From contig DVHW01000052.1 in the NCBI GenBank assembly GCA_018711785.1, positions 1 through 16,051 on the forward strand: a stretch of DNA of 16,051 nucleotides, written 5' to 3'. The notes under the pieces are model-generated. The model was not told the origin of the DNA, made no database searches, and saw only the letters and a program-made list of their open reading frames with translations. Origin of the DNA: Candidatus Galloscillospira excrementavium. Its GTDB lineage: Bacteria; Bacillota; Clostridia; Oscillospirales; Oscillospiraceae. A program made the position numbers and the translations under genes. Below, piece by piece: positions 1 through 8,404 of this stretch. Positions within the stretch are counted from its first letter, which is position 1; every line of letters starts with the position of its first letter.

Positions 1-42
1 AAGTTATACAAGGGAAGTCAAGAAACGGCGGAGGGAAATAGT

Positions 43-74
43 AAGGTTGTGCGGCCTGGGAGGAAGGTTGTGCG
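43..74 (+). repeat. Tandem direct repeat, candidate activator/operator site
   Basis: The 11-base word AAGGTTGTGCG occurs twice, at 43-53 and 64-74, with starts exactly 21 bases apart, about two helical turns, so both copies face the same side of the DNA. The second copy ends 7 bases before the candidate -35 box at 82. Tandem direct half-sites abutting -35 are typical of AraC-family activators (established for that family). That this is the operon's control site is inference; no regulator gene is in the window. Confidence 0.5.
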
Positions 75-81
75 ATATTCA

Positions 82-110
82 TTGAAAAGCTTGGCGAAAA
101 TGAATAAATT
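82..110 (+). promoter_or_regulatory. Candidate sigma-A promoter of the operon
   Basis: TTGAAA at 82-87 matches the -35 consensus at five of six positions. TAAATT at 105-110 matches the -10 consensus at four of six, and the spacer is 17 bases. The stretch is AT-rich compared with the GC-rich genes around it. Transcription would start near 117, giving a leader of about 50 bases before the first gene. The weak -10 and the direct repeats just upstream fit an activator-dependent promoter. Confidence 0.5.
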
Positions 111-122
111 GTGAACCATCAG

Positions 123-141
123 CCGGGGGGCAGGTCCCCGG
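123..141 (+). other. Small hairpin in the 5' leader
   Basis: CCGGGG (123-128) pairs with CCCCGG (136-141) around a 7-base loop. It lies between the predicted transcription start and the ribosome site AGGAGG at 151-156, so it could stabilise the 5' end of the message. It is too short, and lacks a U-tract, to be called a terminator. Confidence 0.35.
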
Positions 142-165
142 ATAAAGAAAAGGAGGATACCCATT

Positions 166-795
166 ATGAAAAGGTACGCAAAGAGACTGGCTGCACTGGC
201 CCTGTCCGCACTCATGGTCCTGGCCCTCGCCGCCTGCGGCGGCGGCAGCGCCGGCGGGAAGACCACCGGCATCTACCTGACCCCCGGCCGCCTGAGCTAC
301 CAGAACATGCGCCCCCAGTACAACTACTACCTCACCACCTTCGACCAGCAGGAGCTCACCCTGATGGACGACGACACCTACTGCCTGGTGATCTCCAGCT
401 CCTGCTTCTCCGCCCTGGAGCTGGCCGAGAGCACCAATGATGCCAAGGGCAACGAGCGCACCAACTACATCGTCAAGTTCTACGGCACCTACACCTCCCA
501 GGTCAACGACCTGGACGAGGACCTGCTGGACGTGACCCTCTCTGCCCCCACTCGCGTGGTCCGCAGCCAGGACCAGACCTACTGGCTGGATACCGACAAC
601 TGGAACGATGACATGGGCAAGGCCGTTGTGCCCGGCACCATCGACACCACCACCGGCGCCGCGGTGGCCGACCCCAACGCCGAGCCCTGGACCGCCGAGC
701 AGTACCTGGAGAGCGTGGCCTATCCCGAGACCACCATTCAGGTGAACACCAAGACCGCCTCCTTCGACTTCACCCCCGCCTTCATGGGCGAGTGA
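166..795 (+). CDS. Lipoprotein LP1, unknown function
   Basis: 209-residue predicted lipoprotein. Residues 1-20 form a charged then hydrophobic type II signal peptide, and the lipobox LAAC places the lipidated Cys at 24, followed by a Gly/Ser-rich tether. The mature part of about 185 residues is rich in Tyr, Thr, Asp and Asn with alternating beta-strand patterns (for example around 50-80 and 100-130). That suits an extracellular beta-rich binding or accessory domain, but I recognise no family. It has no solute-binding-protein scale or fold cues, so it is not an obvious ABC transporter component. AGGAGG at 151-156, 9 bases before ATG, supports the start. It is the first gene after the candidate promoter, 53 bases before a membrane-tethered GH3 enzyme, suggesting a surface partner of that enzyme (inference). 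It resembles LP2 in signal peptide, with only vague similarity beyond. Confidence 0.85.
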   Translation: MKRYAKRLAALALSALMVLALAACGGGSAGGKTTGIYLTPGRLSYQNMRPQYNYYLTTFDQQELTLMDDDTYCLVISSSCFSALELAESTNDAKGNERTNYIVKFYGTYTSQVNDLDEDLLDVTLSAPTRVVRSQDQTYWLDTDNWNDDMGKAVVPGTIDTTTGAAVADPNAEPWTAEQYLESVAYPETTIQVNTKTASFDFTPAFMGE

Positions 796-848
796 GCCCC
801 GCCGCCTCCCGCGCTGCGGAGGGATAACGAAAAGGAGGAAGGCCCCGC

Positions 849-3728
849 ATGAAGAAGAAAAACCTCTGGCGCGGTCTCTGCGCCACCATGGTGCTGGTTT
901 TCTCCCTCACCATGTTTGGCCAGAGCCTCGCCTTCACCCGGGAGGGGGACATCAACCTCTTCCTGGGCACCATGCCGCCCACGATCCAGGCGACGGATGA
1001 CACCACCTACATCAAGTCCGACTACGCCTCCATGGACGAGATGCGCGCCGACTTGGAGGCCTATCTCATCCAGAGCCAGATCGAGGGCAGCGTGCTCCTG
1101 CGCAACGAGAACAACGCCCTGCCCCTGGCCGCCGGCGCCAGCGTCACCCTCTTCGGCTACGCCGCCGCCACCCCGGTGTACCACGGCGGCTCCGGCGGGC
1201 CTCCCAATGACGGCGTGAACCTCTTTGACGCCCTGAAGGAGGCGGGGGCCCAGGTCAACCAGACGGTGTACGACGCCATCGTGGCCGCCGGCGGGACCCG
1301 GACCAAGACCGGCCTCATCGGTGAGATTCCCGCCAGCGCCTACGCCGGTACGGAGAGCTCCTTCTCCCAGTACGGCGACGCCGCCATCTACGTTATGAGC
1401 CGCTACGGCGGCGAGGAGGGCGACCTGAACCACGGCCTCCAGGGCGACTGGCAGGAGGGCCCAGCCGGCGTGCCCGAGCTGAGCATCCACCAGGAGGAGA
1501 TCGACACCCTGGAGATGATCCGGGACTCCGGCGCCTTTGACAAAATCATCGTGGTGGTCAACTCCGGTTACGCCATGGAGCTGGGCTGGCTGGCCGACTA
1601 CGGTGTGGACGCCTGCCTGTGGGTGGGTTATCCGGGCAACTACGGTATGCACGGCGTGGCCCAGGCCATCCTGGGGCAGGCCGACCCCTCGGGCCGGAAT
1701 GTCATCACCTACGCCGCCGACTCCCTCAGCTCCGCCGCCATGCAGAATGCCGGCGACTTCACCTTCGACAACCTGACCGGCCAGTACAAGAACAAGTACC
1801 TGGTGTATGCCGAGGGCATCTATGTGGGCTACAAGTACTATGAGACCCGCTATCAGGACCAGGTGTTGGGCATCAACAACGCCGCCGGAGCCAAGGGCGT
1901 CTACGCCAGCGACGGCGGCAGCTGGGACTACGCCGACGAGATGGTCTTCACCTTCGGCGCCGGCATGTCCTACGCGGATTTCACCCAGGAGCTGGTGAGC
2001 GTGAACTGGGACAAGGAGGCCCACACCGTCACCGCTGAGGTGAAGGTCACCAATAACGGCTCCCCCAACTACACCGGCGTGAGCAAGGACGTGGTGCAGC
2101 TCTATGTCCAGCTGCCCTGGGAGGCCGGCCAGGCCGAGAAGAGCGCCATCCAACTGGTGGACTTCGCCGAGACCGGCGACCTGGCCGCAGGGGAGAGCGA
2201 GACTGTGACCCTGGAGTTCTCCGACTACCTCTTCGCCACCTACGACCAGAACGCCGCCAATGGCGCCGACCCCAGCAAGACCGGCTGCTACGTCTTTGAC
2301 GCGGGGGACTACTACTTCGCCATCGGCGACGACGCCCACGACGCCCTCAATAACGTCCTGGCCGCCCGGGGCGTCACCGGCATGTTCGACGCCGAGGGCA
2401 ACCCGGTCCCCGGCGACGCGGCCAAGGCCTATCAGGACACCCTGGCTGAGACGGACAACACGACCTACGCCGTTTCCCCCTACACCGGCGTGGTGGTCTC
2501 CAACCTCTTTGCCGACCGGGACATCAACTACTTCATCCCCGGCGCGGTGACCTACATGACCCGGGCCGACTGGAACACCTTCCCCGACACGGTGGAGACC
2601 CTCACCGCCACGCCGGAGATCCAGGACCTGATGGAGAACTACCAGTACGAGAAGCCCGCCGACGCGCCCGACATCTCCGCCTATAACTACAACCAGGACA
2701 ACGGCATCTCCTTTATCGAAATGAAGGACGTGGCCTTTGACGACCCCAAGTGGGAGCAGTTCCTCGACCAGCTCAGCCCCACCGAGCTGGCCCAGGTCAC
2801 CGGCGATAAGATGGGCATGGACGCCATTACCGACGTGAGCTTCCCGGCCTACTCCGGCGGCGACGGACCGGACGGCCACCAGGGCGGCGTGCTCTTCAAC
2901 GCCGAGATGCTCTGCGCCTCCACCTTCAGCAAGGAGATGCTCCGCCTGCGGGGCTACTTCTTCGGGGAGGAGAGCTACTGGATCGGCTTCCGCCACATCT
3001 ACTCCCCCGGCGGCAACATCCACCGCACCCCCTACTCCGGGCGCAACTTCGAGTACTACTCCGAGGACGCCATGCTCAGCTACATCTGCGGCGAGATCCA
3101 GACCAAGGCCATGGCCGACAAGGGCCTGGCGGGCATGTTCAAGCACTTCTGCGGCAACGACCAGGAGACCAACCGCCACGGCGTGGCCACCTTCATGACC
3201 GAGCAGACCTACCGTGAGGTGTGCCTGAAGGGCTTTGAGGGCGGCCTGCAGAAGAATCACAGCCTGGGGACCATGACCGCCTACAACCGCATCGGCTGCG
3301 TCCCCACCGCCAGCGACTACGCCACCATGACCACCGTGCTGCGGGAGGAGTGGGGCTTCACTGGCATCAACATGACCGACTCCTCCAAGGACTCGGCCAG
3401 CTATATGGGCACCGCCGACGCCATTGAGGCCGGCACCACCCAGTTCAACAACGACCCCGGCCGGGTGCCTGAGGTGTCCAACCTGTTGGTGAAGGACCAG
3501 GATGGCTTCATCTGGGGCAAGACCCGGGAGCTGGCCAAGTACTACTTCTACACCATGGCCCACACCAACCTCATCAACGGCCTGAGCGAGGAGGTGGCCG
3601 TGGCCGACTTCACGCCCTGGTGGAAGCCCGCCATGACCGGCCTGAACGTGGCCCTGGGCGTGCTGACCGCGGGCGCCGCCCTGATGTACGTCCTCTCTGA
3701 GGTCAAGTCCAGGAAGGAGGGCAAGTGA
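849..3728 (+). CDS. Domain-permuted, doubly membrane-anchored GH3 glycosidase (A1)
   Basis: 959 residues. Order seen: basic N-terminus and membrane segment (about 9-30); GH3 'C-terminal' alpha/beta sandwich (about 65-345) with the acid/base motif RYGGEEGD (E189, or E190); Fn3-like domain (about 380-500); a linker with the conserved VTYMTRADW motif (568-575); GH3 'N-terminal' TIM barrel (about 628-912); C-terminal membrane segment (about 926-950) and a basic tail. Barrel landmarks are DGP at 672-674, NIHRTPYSGRNFEYYSED (723-740), KHF at 765-767 followed by N770, and nucleophile D844 in NMTDSS. GH3 enzymes are retaining exo-acting glycosidases, often beta-glucosidases or beta-xylosidases. The reversed domain order is known in Ruminococcus albus-type enzymes. 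Positive charges at both ends predict both termini inside and the catalytic domains outside. AAAGGAGG at 831-838 supports the start. The substrate is unknown. Confidence 0.93.
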   Translation: MKKKNLWRGLCATMVLVFSLTMFGQSLAFTREGDINLFLGTMPPTIQATDDTTYIKSDYASMDEMRADLEAYLIQSQIEGSVLLRNENNALPLAAGASVTLFGYAAATPVYHGGSGGPPNDGVNLFDALKEAGAQVNQTVYDAIVAAGGTRTKTGLIGEIPASAYAGTESSFSQYGDAAIYVMSRYGGEEGDLNHGLQGDWQEGPAGVPELSIHQEEIDTLEMIRDSGAFDKIIVVVNSGYAMELGWLADYGVDACLWVGYPGNYGMHGVAQAILGQADPSGRNVITYAADSLSSAAMQNAGDFTFDNLTGQYKNKYLVYAEGIYVGYKYYETRYQDQVLGINNAAGAKGVYASDGGSWDYADEMVFTFGAGMSYADFTQELVSVNWDKEAHTVTAEVKVTNNGSPNYTGVSKDVVQLYVQLPWEAGQAEKSAIQLVDFAETGDLAAGESETVTLEFSDYLFATYDQNAANGADPSKTGCYVFDAGDYYFAIGDDAHDALNNVLAARGVTGMFDAEGNPVPGDAAKAYQDTLAETDNTTYAVSPYTGVVVSNLFADRDINYFIPGAVTYMTRADWNTFPDTVETLTATPEIQDLMENYQYEKPADAPDISAYNYNQDNGISFIEMKDVAFDDPKWEQFLDQLSPTELAQVTGDKMGMDAITDVSFPAYSGGDGPDGHQGGVLFNAEMLCASTFSKEMLRLRGYFFGEESYWIGFRHIYSPGGNIHRTPYSGRNFEYYSEDAMLSYICGEIQTKAMADKGLAGMFKHFCGNDQETNRHGVATFMTEQTYREVCLKGFEGGLQKNHSLGTMTAYNRIGCVPTASDYATMTTVLREEWGFTGINMTDSSKDSASYMGTADAIEAGTTQFNNDPGRVPEVSNLLVKDQDGFIWGKTRELAKYYFYTMAHTNLINGLSEEVAVADFTPWWKPAMTGLNVALGVLTAGAALMYVLSEVKSRKEGK
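3714..3720 (+). promoter_or_regulatory. Ribosome site inside the end of GH3-A1
   Basis: AAGGAGG lies in the last codons of the GH3 gene, 9 bases before the ATG at 3730, and fixes the start of the small membrane protein. The same arrangement, almost base for base, recurs at 14404-14410. This suggests translational coupling of enzyme and partner. Confidence 0.75.
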
Positions 3729-3729
3729 G

Positions 3730-4134
3730 ATGGCTCTGTTCAAGAACGCGAAGCCGGGCCTCTGGCTGAGCCTGGCCGCCGCCGCCATCGCCCTGGTGGG
3801 CGCGGTGGCCTACCTGGCCATCTATATGGCCACCGCCGGGGATGCGGTGGACCGGGTGTTCTCCTGGCTGACCTTCGGCCTGATGGCGGGCGGTGCGGTC
3901 CTGACCGTGGGCGGCGAGGCCCTGCGCCTGCCCTTTACCCCCATCTTGGGCGGTGCCTGCTTCTCTGTGGCCCTGGCCAACCACCTGGTGGAAACCGCCT
4001 ATCCCCTGGCCGACGTGCTGACCGGGGTGCCCTTCTTCGGCGGCAATCCCGCGCTGGCCATCACCTTCTCGGCGGTGTTCGGCGCAGCCGCCCTACTCAA
4101 TGTGGTGGCCGCCTTCCTGCCCCACCGGGGCTGA
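3730..4134 (+). CDS. Small four-helix membrane protein MP1, GH3 partner
   Basis: 134 residues, almost entirely hydrophobic. Four predicted membrane segments lie at about 10-35, 43-65, 69-92 and 103-130. A short polar N-terminus (MALFKNAK) precedes the first helix, and a loop motif FFGGNPAL precedes the last. It starts one base after the stop of GH3-A1. It is a clear paralogue of the protein at 14420-14812, which sits in the same position after GH3-A2: shared features are the first helix pattern, a basic residue before helix 3 and the block GGNxALxxTFxxVFxxxALL. I recognise no named family, and there is no catalytic motif. Its tight pairing with a doubly anchored GH3 suggests a membrane scaffold, chaperone or partner for the enzyme's anchors (inference). 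A transport role is possible, but four helices in 134 residues fits none of the transporter families I know. Confidence 0.88.
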   Translation: MALFKNAKPGLWLSLAAAAIALVGAVAYLAIYMATAGDAVDRVFSWLTFGLMAGGAVLTVGGEALRLPFTPILGGACFSVALANHLVETAYPLADVLTGVPFFGGNPALAITFSAVFGAAALLNVVAAFLPHRG

Positions 4135-4150
4135 ACCTGTTTCCCAAGCG

Positions 4151-4169
4151 CCGGCGGCAGCGCCGCCGG
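4151..4169 (+). other. Intercistronic hairpin before LP2
   Basis: CCGGCGGC (4151-4158) and GCCGCCGG (4162-4169) form a perfect 8-base-pair stem with a 3-base loop. It is followed by AATACGATAAC, not a U-tract, so it is a poor intrinsic terminator. It may protect mRNA ends or mark a processing site between MP1 and LP2. Confidence 0.5.
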
Positions 4170-4185
4170 AATACGATAACAGTTT

Positions 4186-4190
4186 GGAGG
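4186..4190 (+). promoter_or_regulatory. Ribosome site that sets the LP2 start
   Basis: GGAGG lies 8 bases before the ATG at 4199. The same frame is open further upstream from an ATG at 4100 inside MP1, but only the 4199 start begins with a lipoprotein signal peptide, so 4199 is chosen. Confidence 0.8.
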
Positions 4191-4198
4191 AATTCACA

Positions 4199-5335
4199 AT
4201 GAAACTCAAAAAGCTCCTGGCTCTGGGCCTCTCCCTTGTGATGGTCCTGGCCCTGGCCGCCTGCGGCGATGACGCCGCCGACGCCACCCCCACCCCCGGC
4301 GGCTCCAATACCGACGCCCCCACGTCAACCAAGTCCTTCCAGTTTTACGGCAAGTTTGACGAGGGCGACGGCGCCAACGCCTCCATGCTCAACGCCGCTT
4401 TCCTGCTCAACCTGAACGAGGACGGCACCGCTGTGGCCGACCGTTATATGTTCAGTAACTACGACGCCTCCGACGCTGCTACCAACCCCACCTACACCGC
4501 CAGCTACATGTCCGGCACCTGGAAGGAGGCCGAGCGGGACGGTGTGCCCTGCCTGCAGATTAAGCTGGCCTATGTGGACGAGGCGGGCAACGAGTCCAAC
4601 AGCCAGACCGCCTATGCCTACGACGTGGCCGGCGTGTACTCCTTTGATATGACCTTCCCCGTGGTGCCCGGCATGTCCTACACCCGCACTGTGACGATGG
4701 AGGGCAGCGAAGAGAAGACCTATGCCGACGCCAACGCCTTCATCCAGGCCTACAAGGCCGAGTTCGTGCCCCCCGAGAACGTGGCCGCCCTTGAGGACGC
4801 CGAGAACGGCGGCACCGCCTATCTCCAGGCCGACGGCACCCTGCTGGTCTACGCCGGGTACAACAATGTGGCTCAGGGCACCTGGGCCGTGGACGGCGGC
4901 GCCCTGGCCGTCACCATCGGCGAAGCGGCCGTGGACGTGACCATGGACGGCAGCAAGGCCACCTTCTCCTATGACTACTCCGTGGCCGAGGGCTACTCCA
5001 CCACCTACACCTTCACCTGCGACGACGTCACCGCCCTGCCCGCCCCCACCGGCGGCGCCGAGACCCCCGCTGAGGGCGGCGAGGCCGAGGCCGAGGGCAT
5101 CGCCTCCTACGAGGCCGGCGGCCTGGTGCTGGTCCTGCTGGATGACACCAACATGAAGGTCAAGTTCCCTGAGTACGACATGGAGCGGGACGGCTTCACC
5201 TATGTGCTGGACGGCAACACCCTGACCGTCACCGCCCCCGGCGAGGACGTGCTGGGCGCCTTCGGCCAGATCTGGAGCGCTATGGGCGCCGAGACCTGGA
5301 CCATCGACGGCAACACCGCCACCAAGGCTGAATAA
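4199..5335 (+). CDS. Lipoprotein LP2, unknown beta-rich function
   Basis: 378-residue predicted lipoprotein. The signal peptide has lipobox LAAC with the lipidated Cys at 22, then an Asp/Pro/Thr-rich tether to about residue 45. The mature part has two beta-rich blocks (about 46-280 and 300-378) joined by a low-complexity Ala/Glu/Gly/Pro linker (about 282-300). Strand-turn units of the type DGNTLTV and DGGALAV recur (around 231-240, 338-344 and 369-374), and GTW (106-108, 227-229) is repeated, as in small lipocalin-like or beta-sandwich surface domains of Clostridia. I recognise no enzyme motif. It lies between the A1/MP1 pair and the two B-type GH3 genes, mirroring LP1 before A1, so a surface glycan-binding or accessory role is the natural guess (inference). 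Start chosen at 4199 from the signal peptide and ribosome site. Confidence 0.87.
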   Translation: MKLKKLLALGLSLVMVLALAACGDDAADATPTPGGSNTDAPTSTKSFQFYGKFDEGDGANASMLNAAFLLNLNEDGTAVADRYMFSNYDASDAATNPTYTASYMSGTWKEAERDGVPCLQIKLAYVDEAGNESNSQTAYAYDVAGVYSFDMTFPVVPGMSYTRTVTMEGSEEKTYADANAFIQAYKAEFVPPENVAALEDAENGGTAYLQADGTLLVYAGYNNVAQGTWAVDGGALAVTIGEAAVDVTMDGSKATFSYDYSVAEGYSTTYTFTCDDVTALPAPTGGAETPAEGGEAEAEGIASYEAGGLVLVLLDDTNMKVKFPEYDMERDGFTYVLDGNTLTVTAPGEDVLGAFGQIWSAMGAETWTIDGNTATKAE

Positions 5336-5365
5336 GCAGCCTCCGCGCGGCAGAGGAAAACACAG

Positions 5366-5400
5366 AGGGCCCCGGGCCGGGAAGATCCGCCCGGGGCCCT
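5366..5400 (+). terminator. Strong GC hairpin between LP2 and GH3-B1
   Basis: AGGGCCCCGGGC (5366-5377) and GCCCGGGGCCCT (5389-5400) are perfect 12-base complements around an 11-base loop. The stem is very stable, but only TT then CCC follows, so termination would be weak at best. It ends 20 bases before the next start. It may act as a partial terminator, an mRNA stabiliser or a processing signal that tunes expression of the downstream enzymes. Confidence 0.5.
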
Positions 5401-5420
5401 TCCCGGAGGAAGGAGAGACC

Positions 5421-8399
5421 ATGAAGAAAAAGGCCAAAAAGGCGAGCACCCTTTGGACGGTGCTCACCACCATCACCGCGGTGCTGCTGGTGGTGTGCAT
5501 CGTGGCGATCCCCGTGACCGCCAACTTCGCCACCGCGATCAACGTGGCCCTCAACGCGAAGACCCAGGAGATCGTGCCCGACCCGGACGCCACCATCTAC
5601 TTCTGGAGCGACTACGAGAGCGAGGAGGACCTGGTGGCCTATGAGAAGGAGCTGTGCGAGCAGATCGAGGAGGAGGGCGCGGCCCTCCTGGTGAACAAGG
5701 ACGACACCCTGCCCCTGGCGGCGGGCACCAAGTTCACTCCCTTCTCCCAGTCCAGCTTCAACCTGCTCTACGGCGGCACCGGCTCCGGCCAGGTCTCCGC
5801 CAATGACGCGGTGTCCCTCAAGGCCGCCCTGGACGAGGCCTTCGGCGAGGACTCCGTGAACCCGGAGCAGTGGAAGTTCTACGCCACCTGCGGCTATGAG
5901 CGGGTGAACGCCGATACCACCGGCGGCAACCAGGGCCAGTACCGGATCAACGAGGTGCCCTGGAGCGAGTACTCCGACGCCCTCCAGGCCACCTGGTCCA
6001 GCTATGGCGACGTGGCCCTGGTGGTGCTGGCCCGCTCCGGCGGCGAGGGGGCCGACCTGCCCAGCGGCCTGCCCGAGCTGGAGCCCTATATGACCGACGG
6101 CGACTACCTCCGGCTGTGCAAGGAAGAGGTGGAGATGTTTGAAAATCTGGAGGCCTTGAAGGAGCAGGGCGTGTTCAAGAAGATCGTGGTGCTCCTCAAC
6201 TCCTCCAACAGCCTCCAGCTGGACTTTGTGGACGACTACGGCATCGACGCGGTGCTGTGGATCGGCGACGTGGGCATGACCGGCATCAACGGCGTGGCCG
6301 ACATCCTGGCGGGCAACGCCAACCCCTCCGGCCGGATCGTGGACACCTTCCTGCGGGACAACCACTCCTCCCCGGCCATGCAGAACTTCGGCGCCTACGA
6401 GTACACCAATGCCGCCGAGTATGACACCGCCACCGCCCAGAACAACACCGACCCCGGCATCTCCAAGTGCAACCAGGACTACGTGGTGTACCAGGAGGGC
6501 ATCTACGTGGGCTATCGGTACTACGAGACCCGGTACGAGGATTATGTGCTGGGCCAGGGCAACGCCGGGGAGTACGACTACAATGCTGATGTGGCTTTCC
6601 CCTTCGGCTATGGCCTGAGTTACACCACCTTCGAGTACTCCAACTTCACCGTGGAGGACCAGGGTGAGACCTTCCTGGTGGAGGTGGACGTGACCAACAC
6701 CGGGGACATGGACGGCAAGCACACGGTGCAGATCTACTTCCAGAGCCCCTACACCCAGTACGACATCGACAACGGCGTGGAGAAGGCGGCGGTGGAGCTG
6801 TGCGGCTTTGACAAGAAGGAGATCGCCGCCGGGGCCACCGAGCACTATGAGATCACCGTGGACAAGGAGGATCTCACCAGCTACGACGCCAACAACGCCA
6901 AGACCTACATCCTGGAGGATGGGGACTACTACTTCACCGTGGGCACCGACGCCCACAACGCCATCAACAACATCCTGATGGCCAAGGGGGCCGACGAGAG
7001 CCGCATGAGCGGCACCGGCGACGCGAGCCTGACCTACAAGTGGAACAACCCCACCTTCGACGCGGAGACCTACTCCGTTTCCTCCGTCACCGGCAAGCCC
7101 ATCACCAACCTCTTTGACAACGCCGACCTCAATAAGTACGAGGGCGCGGAGGACCAGCAGATCACCTACCTGACCCGGAACGACTGGGTGGGCACCTTCC
7201 CCCAGGGCCCCGTGACCCTGCGGATCACCGAGGAGATGTGGAAGGACGGCCTGTCCCACAACGAGGAGGACCGGGCGGCCATCGTGGAGGAGTACAAGGC
7301 CCTCTACTATCCCGACGCCACCATGCCCGCCGTGGGCGTGGCCGGGGACCTGACGGCCAGCATGTTTGCCCAGACCGAGGCCGATGACCCCTCCTGGGCC
7401 GACCTCATCAGCCAGATCCCCTACGGCGAGATGACCAACCTCATCTACAACGGCTTCCATCTGACCCAGCCGGTGCCCTCTATCGGCTTGCCCGGCACCT
7501 ACGATGAGAACGGTCCGCAGGGCTTCACCAAGAGCCTGATGGGCGGCTCCAGCGCTATGGCGTACACCTCTGAGGATGTGATGGCCGCCACCTTCAACCT
7601 GGAGCTCATCGAGAGCATGGGCAAGTGCATCGGCGAGGACTTCCTCCATGCTACCGGCGAGGACGGTACTGTGTACGCCGGCATCTACGGCCCTGGCGCC
7701 AACATCCACCGCACGCCCTACTGCGGACGTAACTTTGAGTACTACTCCGAGGACGGCTGGCTGTCCGGAAAGGTGGCCGCCGTGGAGGTCGCCGCCATCC
7801 AGGACCGCGGTGTCTACGTGTTCACCAAGCATTTCGCGCTCAATGACCAGGAGGAAGGCCGCTACGGCATCTCCACCTGGAGCAACGAGCAGGCCATCCG
7901 CGAGCTGTACTTGGAGGGCTTTGAGGGCAGCGTGGTGGACGGCGGCGGCATGGGCGTCATGAGCTCCTTCAACCGCCTGGGCGTGGTGTGGTCCGGCGCC
8001 CACCACGGTCTCATGACCGGCATCCTCCGGGACGAGTGGGGCATGAAGGGCGCTGCCATTACGGACTGCTCTGTCATGGCCAACTATATGGACTATCGAA
8101 TGGGAGTCCTTGCCGGGCAGGACCTTTGGGATGGATACAGCATGGGCATGGCCACTCTGGACGGGCTGGAGAATGACCCGGCGATTGTTACCGCCGTCCA
8201 GAACGCGGTCAAGCATATCGCCTACTCCATCACCCACAGCCATGCCATGAACGTGGGGAACGCCACCATCATCCCCGTGACGCCCTGGTGGCAGGTGGCC
8301 CTTTACGGGGCGACCGGAGTGATGGCGGTGCTCACCGCCCTGTGCGCCTTCCTGCTGGTGCGCAGCATCCGCAAAGCAAAGAAACAGCCAACCAACTGA
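5421..8399 (+). CDS. Domain-permuted, doubly membrane-anchored GH3 glycosidase (B1)
   Basis: 992 residues with the same reversed order as its neighbours: Lys-rich N-terminus and membrane segment (about 12-38); alpha/beta sandwich (about 70-380) with acid/base E209 in RSGGEGAD; Fn3-like domain (about 405-520); linker with ITYLTRNDW (581-589); TIM barrel (about 655-945); conserved PWW (955-957); membrane segment (about 958-980); basic tail. Barrel motifs are NIHRTPYCGRNFEYYSED (761-778), KHF (803-805) with N808, and nucleophile D882 in ITDCS. At the usual DGP motif it has NGP (N697), an Asp-to-Asn change in a residue that normally contacts the sugar in subsite -1. A GGAGGAAGGAG stretch at 5405-5415 supports the start. 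Its closest relative here is the next gene. Residues 355-594 are about 95 percent identical between the two, far more than the flanks. It is probably an exo-beta-glycosidase at the cell surface; substrate unknown. Confidence 0.93.
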   Translation: MKKKAKKASTLWTVLTTITAVLLVVCIVAIPVTANFATAINVALNAKTQEIVPDPDATIYFWSDYESEEDLVAYEKELCEQIEEEGAALLVNKDDTLPLAAGTKFTPFSQSSFNLLYGGTGSGQVSANDAVSLKAALDEAFGEDSVNPEQWKFYATCGYERVNADTTGGNQGQYRINEVPWSEYSDALQATWSSYGDVALVVLARSGGEGADLPSGLPELEPYMTDGDYLRLCKEEVEMFENLEALKEQGVFKKIVVLLNSSNSLQLDFVDDYGIDAVLWIGDVGMTGINGVADILAGNANPSGRIVDTFLRDNHSSPAMQNFGAYEYTNAAEYDTATAQNNTDPGISKCNQDYVVYQEGIYVGYRYYETRYEDYVLGQGNAGEYDYNADVAFPFGYGLSYTTFEYSNFTVEDQGETFLVEVDVTNTGDMDGKHTVQIYFQSPYTQYDIDNGVEKAAVELCGFDKKEIAAGATEHYEITVDKEDLTSYDANNAKTYILEDGDYYFTVGTDAHNAINNILMAKGADESRMSGTGDASLTYKWNNPTFDAETYSVSSVTGKPITNLFDNADLNKYEGAEDQQITYLTRNDWVGTFPQGPVTLRITEEMWKDGLSHNEEDRAAIVEEYKALYYPDATMPAVGVAGDLTASMFAQTEADDPSWADLISQIPYGEMTNLIYNGFHLTQPVPSIGLPGTYDENGPQGFTKSLMGGSSAMAYTSEDVMAATFNLELIESMGKCIGEDFLHATGEDGTVYAGIYGPGANIHRTPYCGRNFEYYSEDGWLSGKVAAVEVAAIQDRGVYVFTKHFALNDQEEGRYGISTWSNEQAIRELYLEGFEGSVVDGGGMGVMSSFNRLGVVWSGAHHGLMTGILRDEWGMKGAAITDCSVMANYMDYRMGVLAGQDLWDGYSMGMATLDGLENDPAIVTAVQNAVKHIAYSITHSHAMNVGNATIIPVTPWWQVALYGATGVMAVLTALCAFLLVRSIRKAKKQPTN
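6483..7202 (+). repeat. Near-identical patch shared with GH3-B2 (copy 1)
   Basis: This 720-base stretch encodes residues 355-594 of B1: the end of the sandwich domain, the Fn3-like domain and the start of the linker. It differs from B2 at only 13 of 240 residues by my count, and the DNA is also nearly identical. Sequence immediately downstream drops to about half identity. Consistent with recent gene conversion. Confidence 0.8.
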
Positions 8400-8404
8400 G
8401 TACA

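Noticed and set aside
805..822. Hairpin between LP1 and GH3-A1
   Set aside because: The stem CCTCC/GGAGG needs a bulge to extend and is short. In GC-rich DNA this is within chance, so it is not listed as a feature.
738..3788. Very long open frames on the minus strand opposite each large gene (also 5280-8468, 8332-11427, 11467-13872)
   Set aside because: They mirror the GH3 genes exactly. Their translations are Val/Gly/His/Leu-rich without motifs, as expected when G/C-ending codons leave the antisense frame free of stops. No ribosome sites or domain logic.
4100..4198. Possible longer N-terminus for LP2
   Set aside because: It would start inside MP1 and hide the lipoprotein signal peptide; the ribosome site and signal both favour 4199.
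166..5335. LP1 or LP2 as ABC-transporter solute-binding proteins
   Set aside because: Both are smaller than the usual sugar-binding proteins, show no matching motifs, and no permease or ATPase gene is present.
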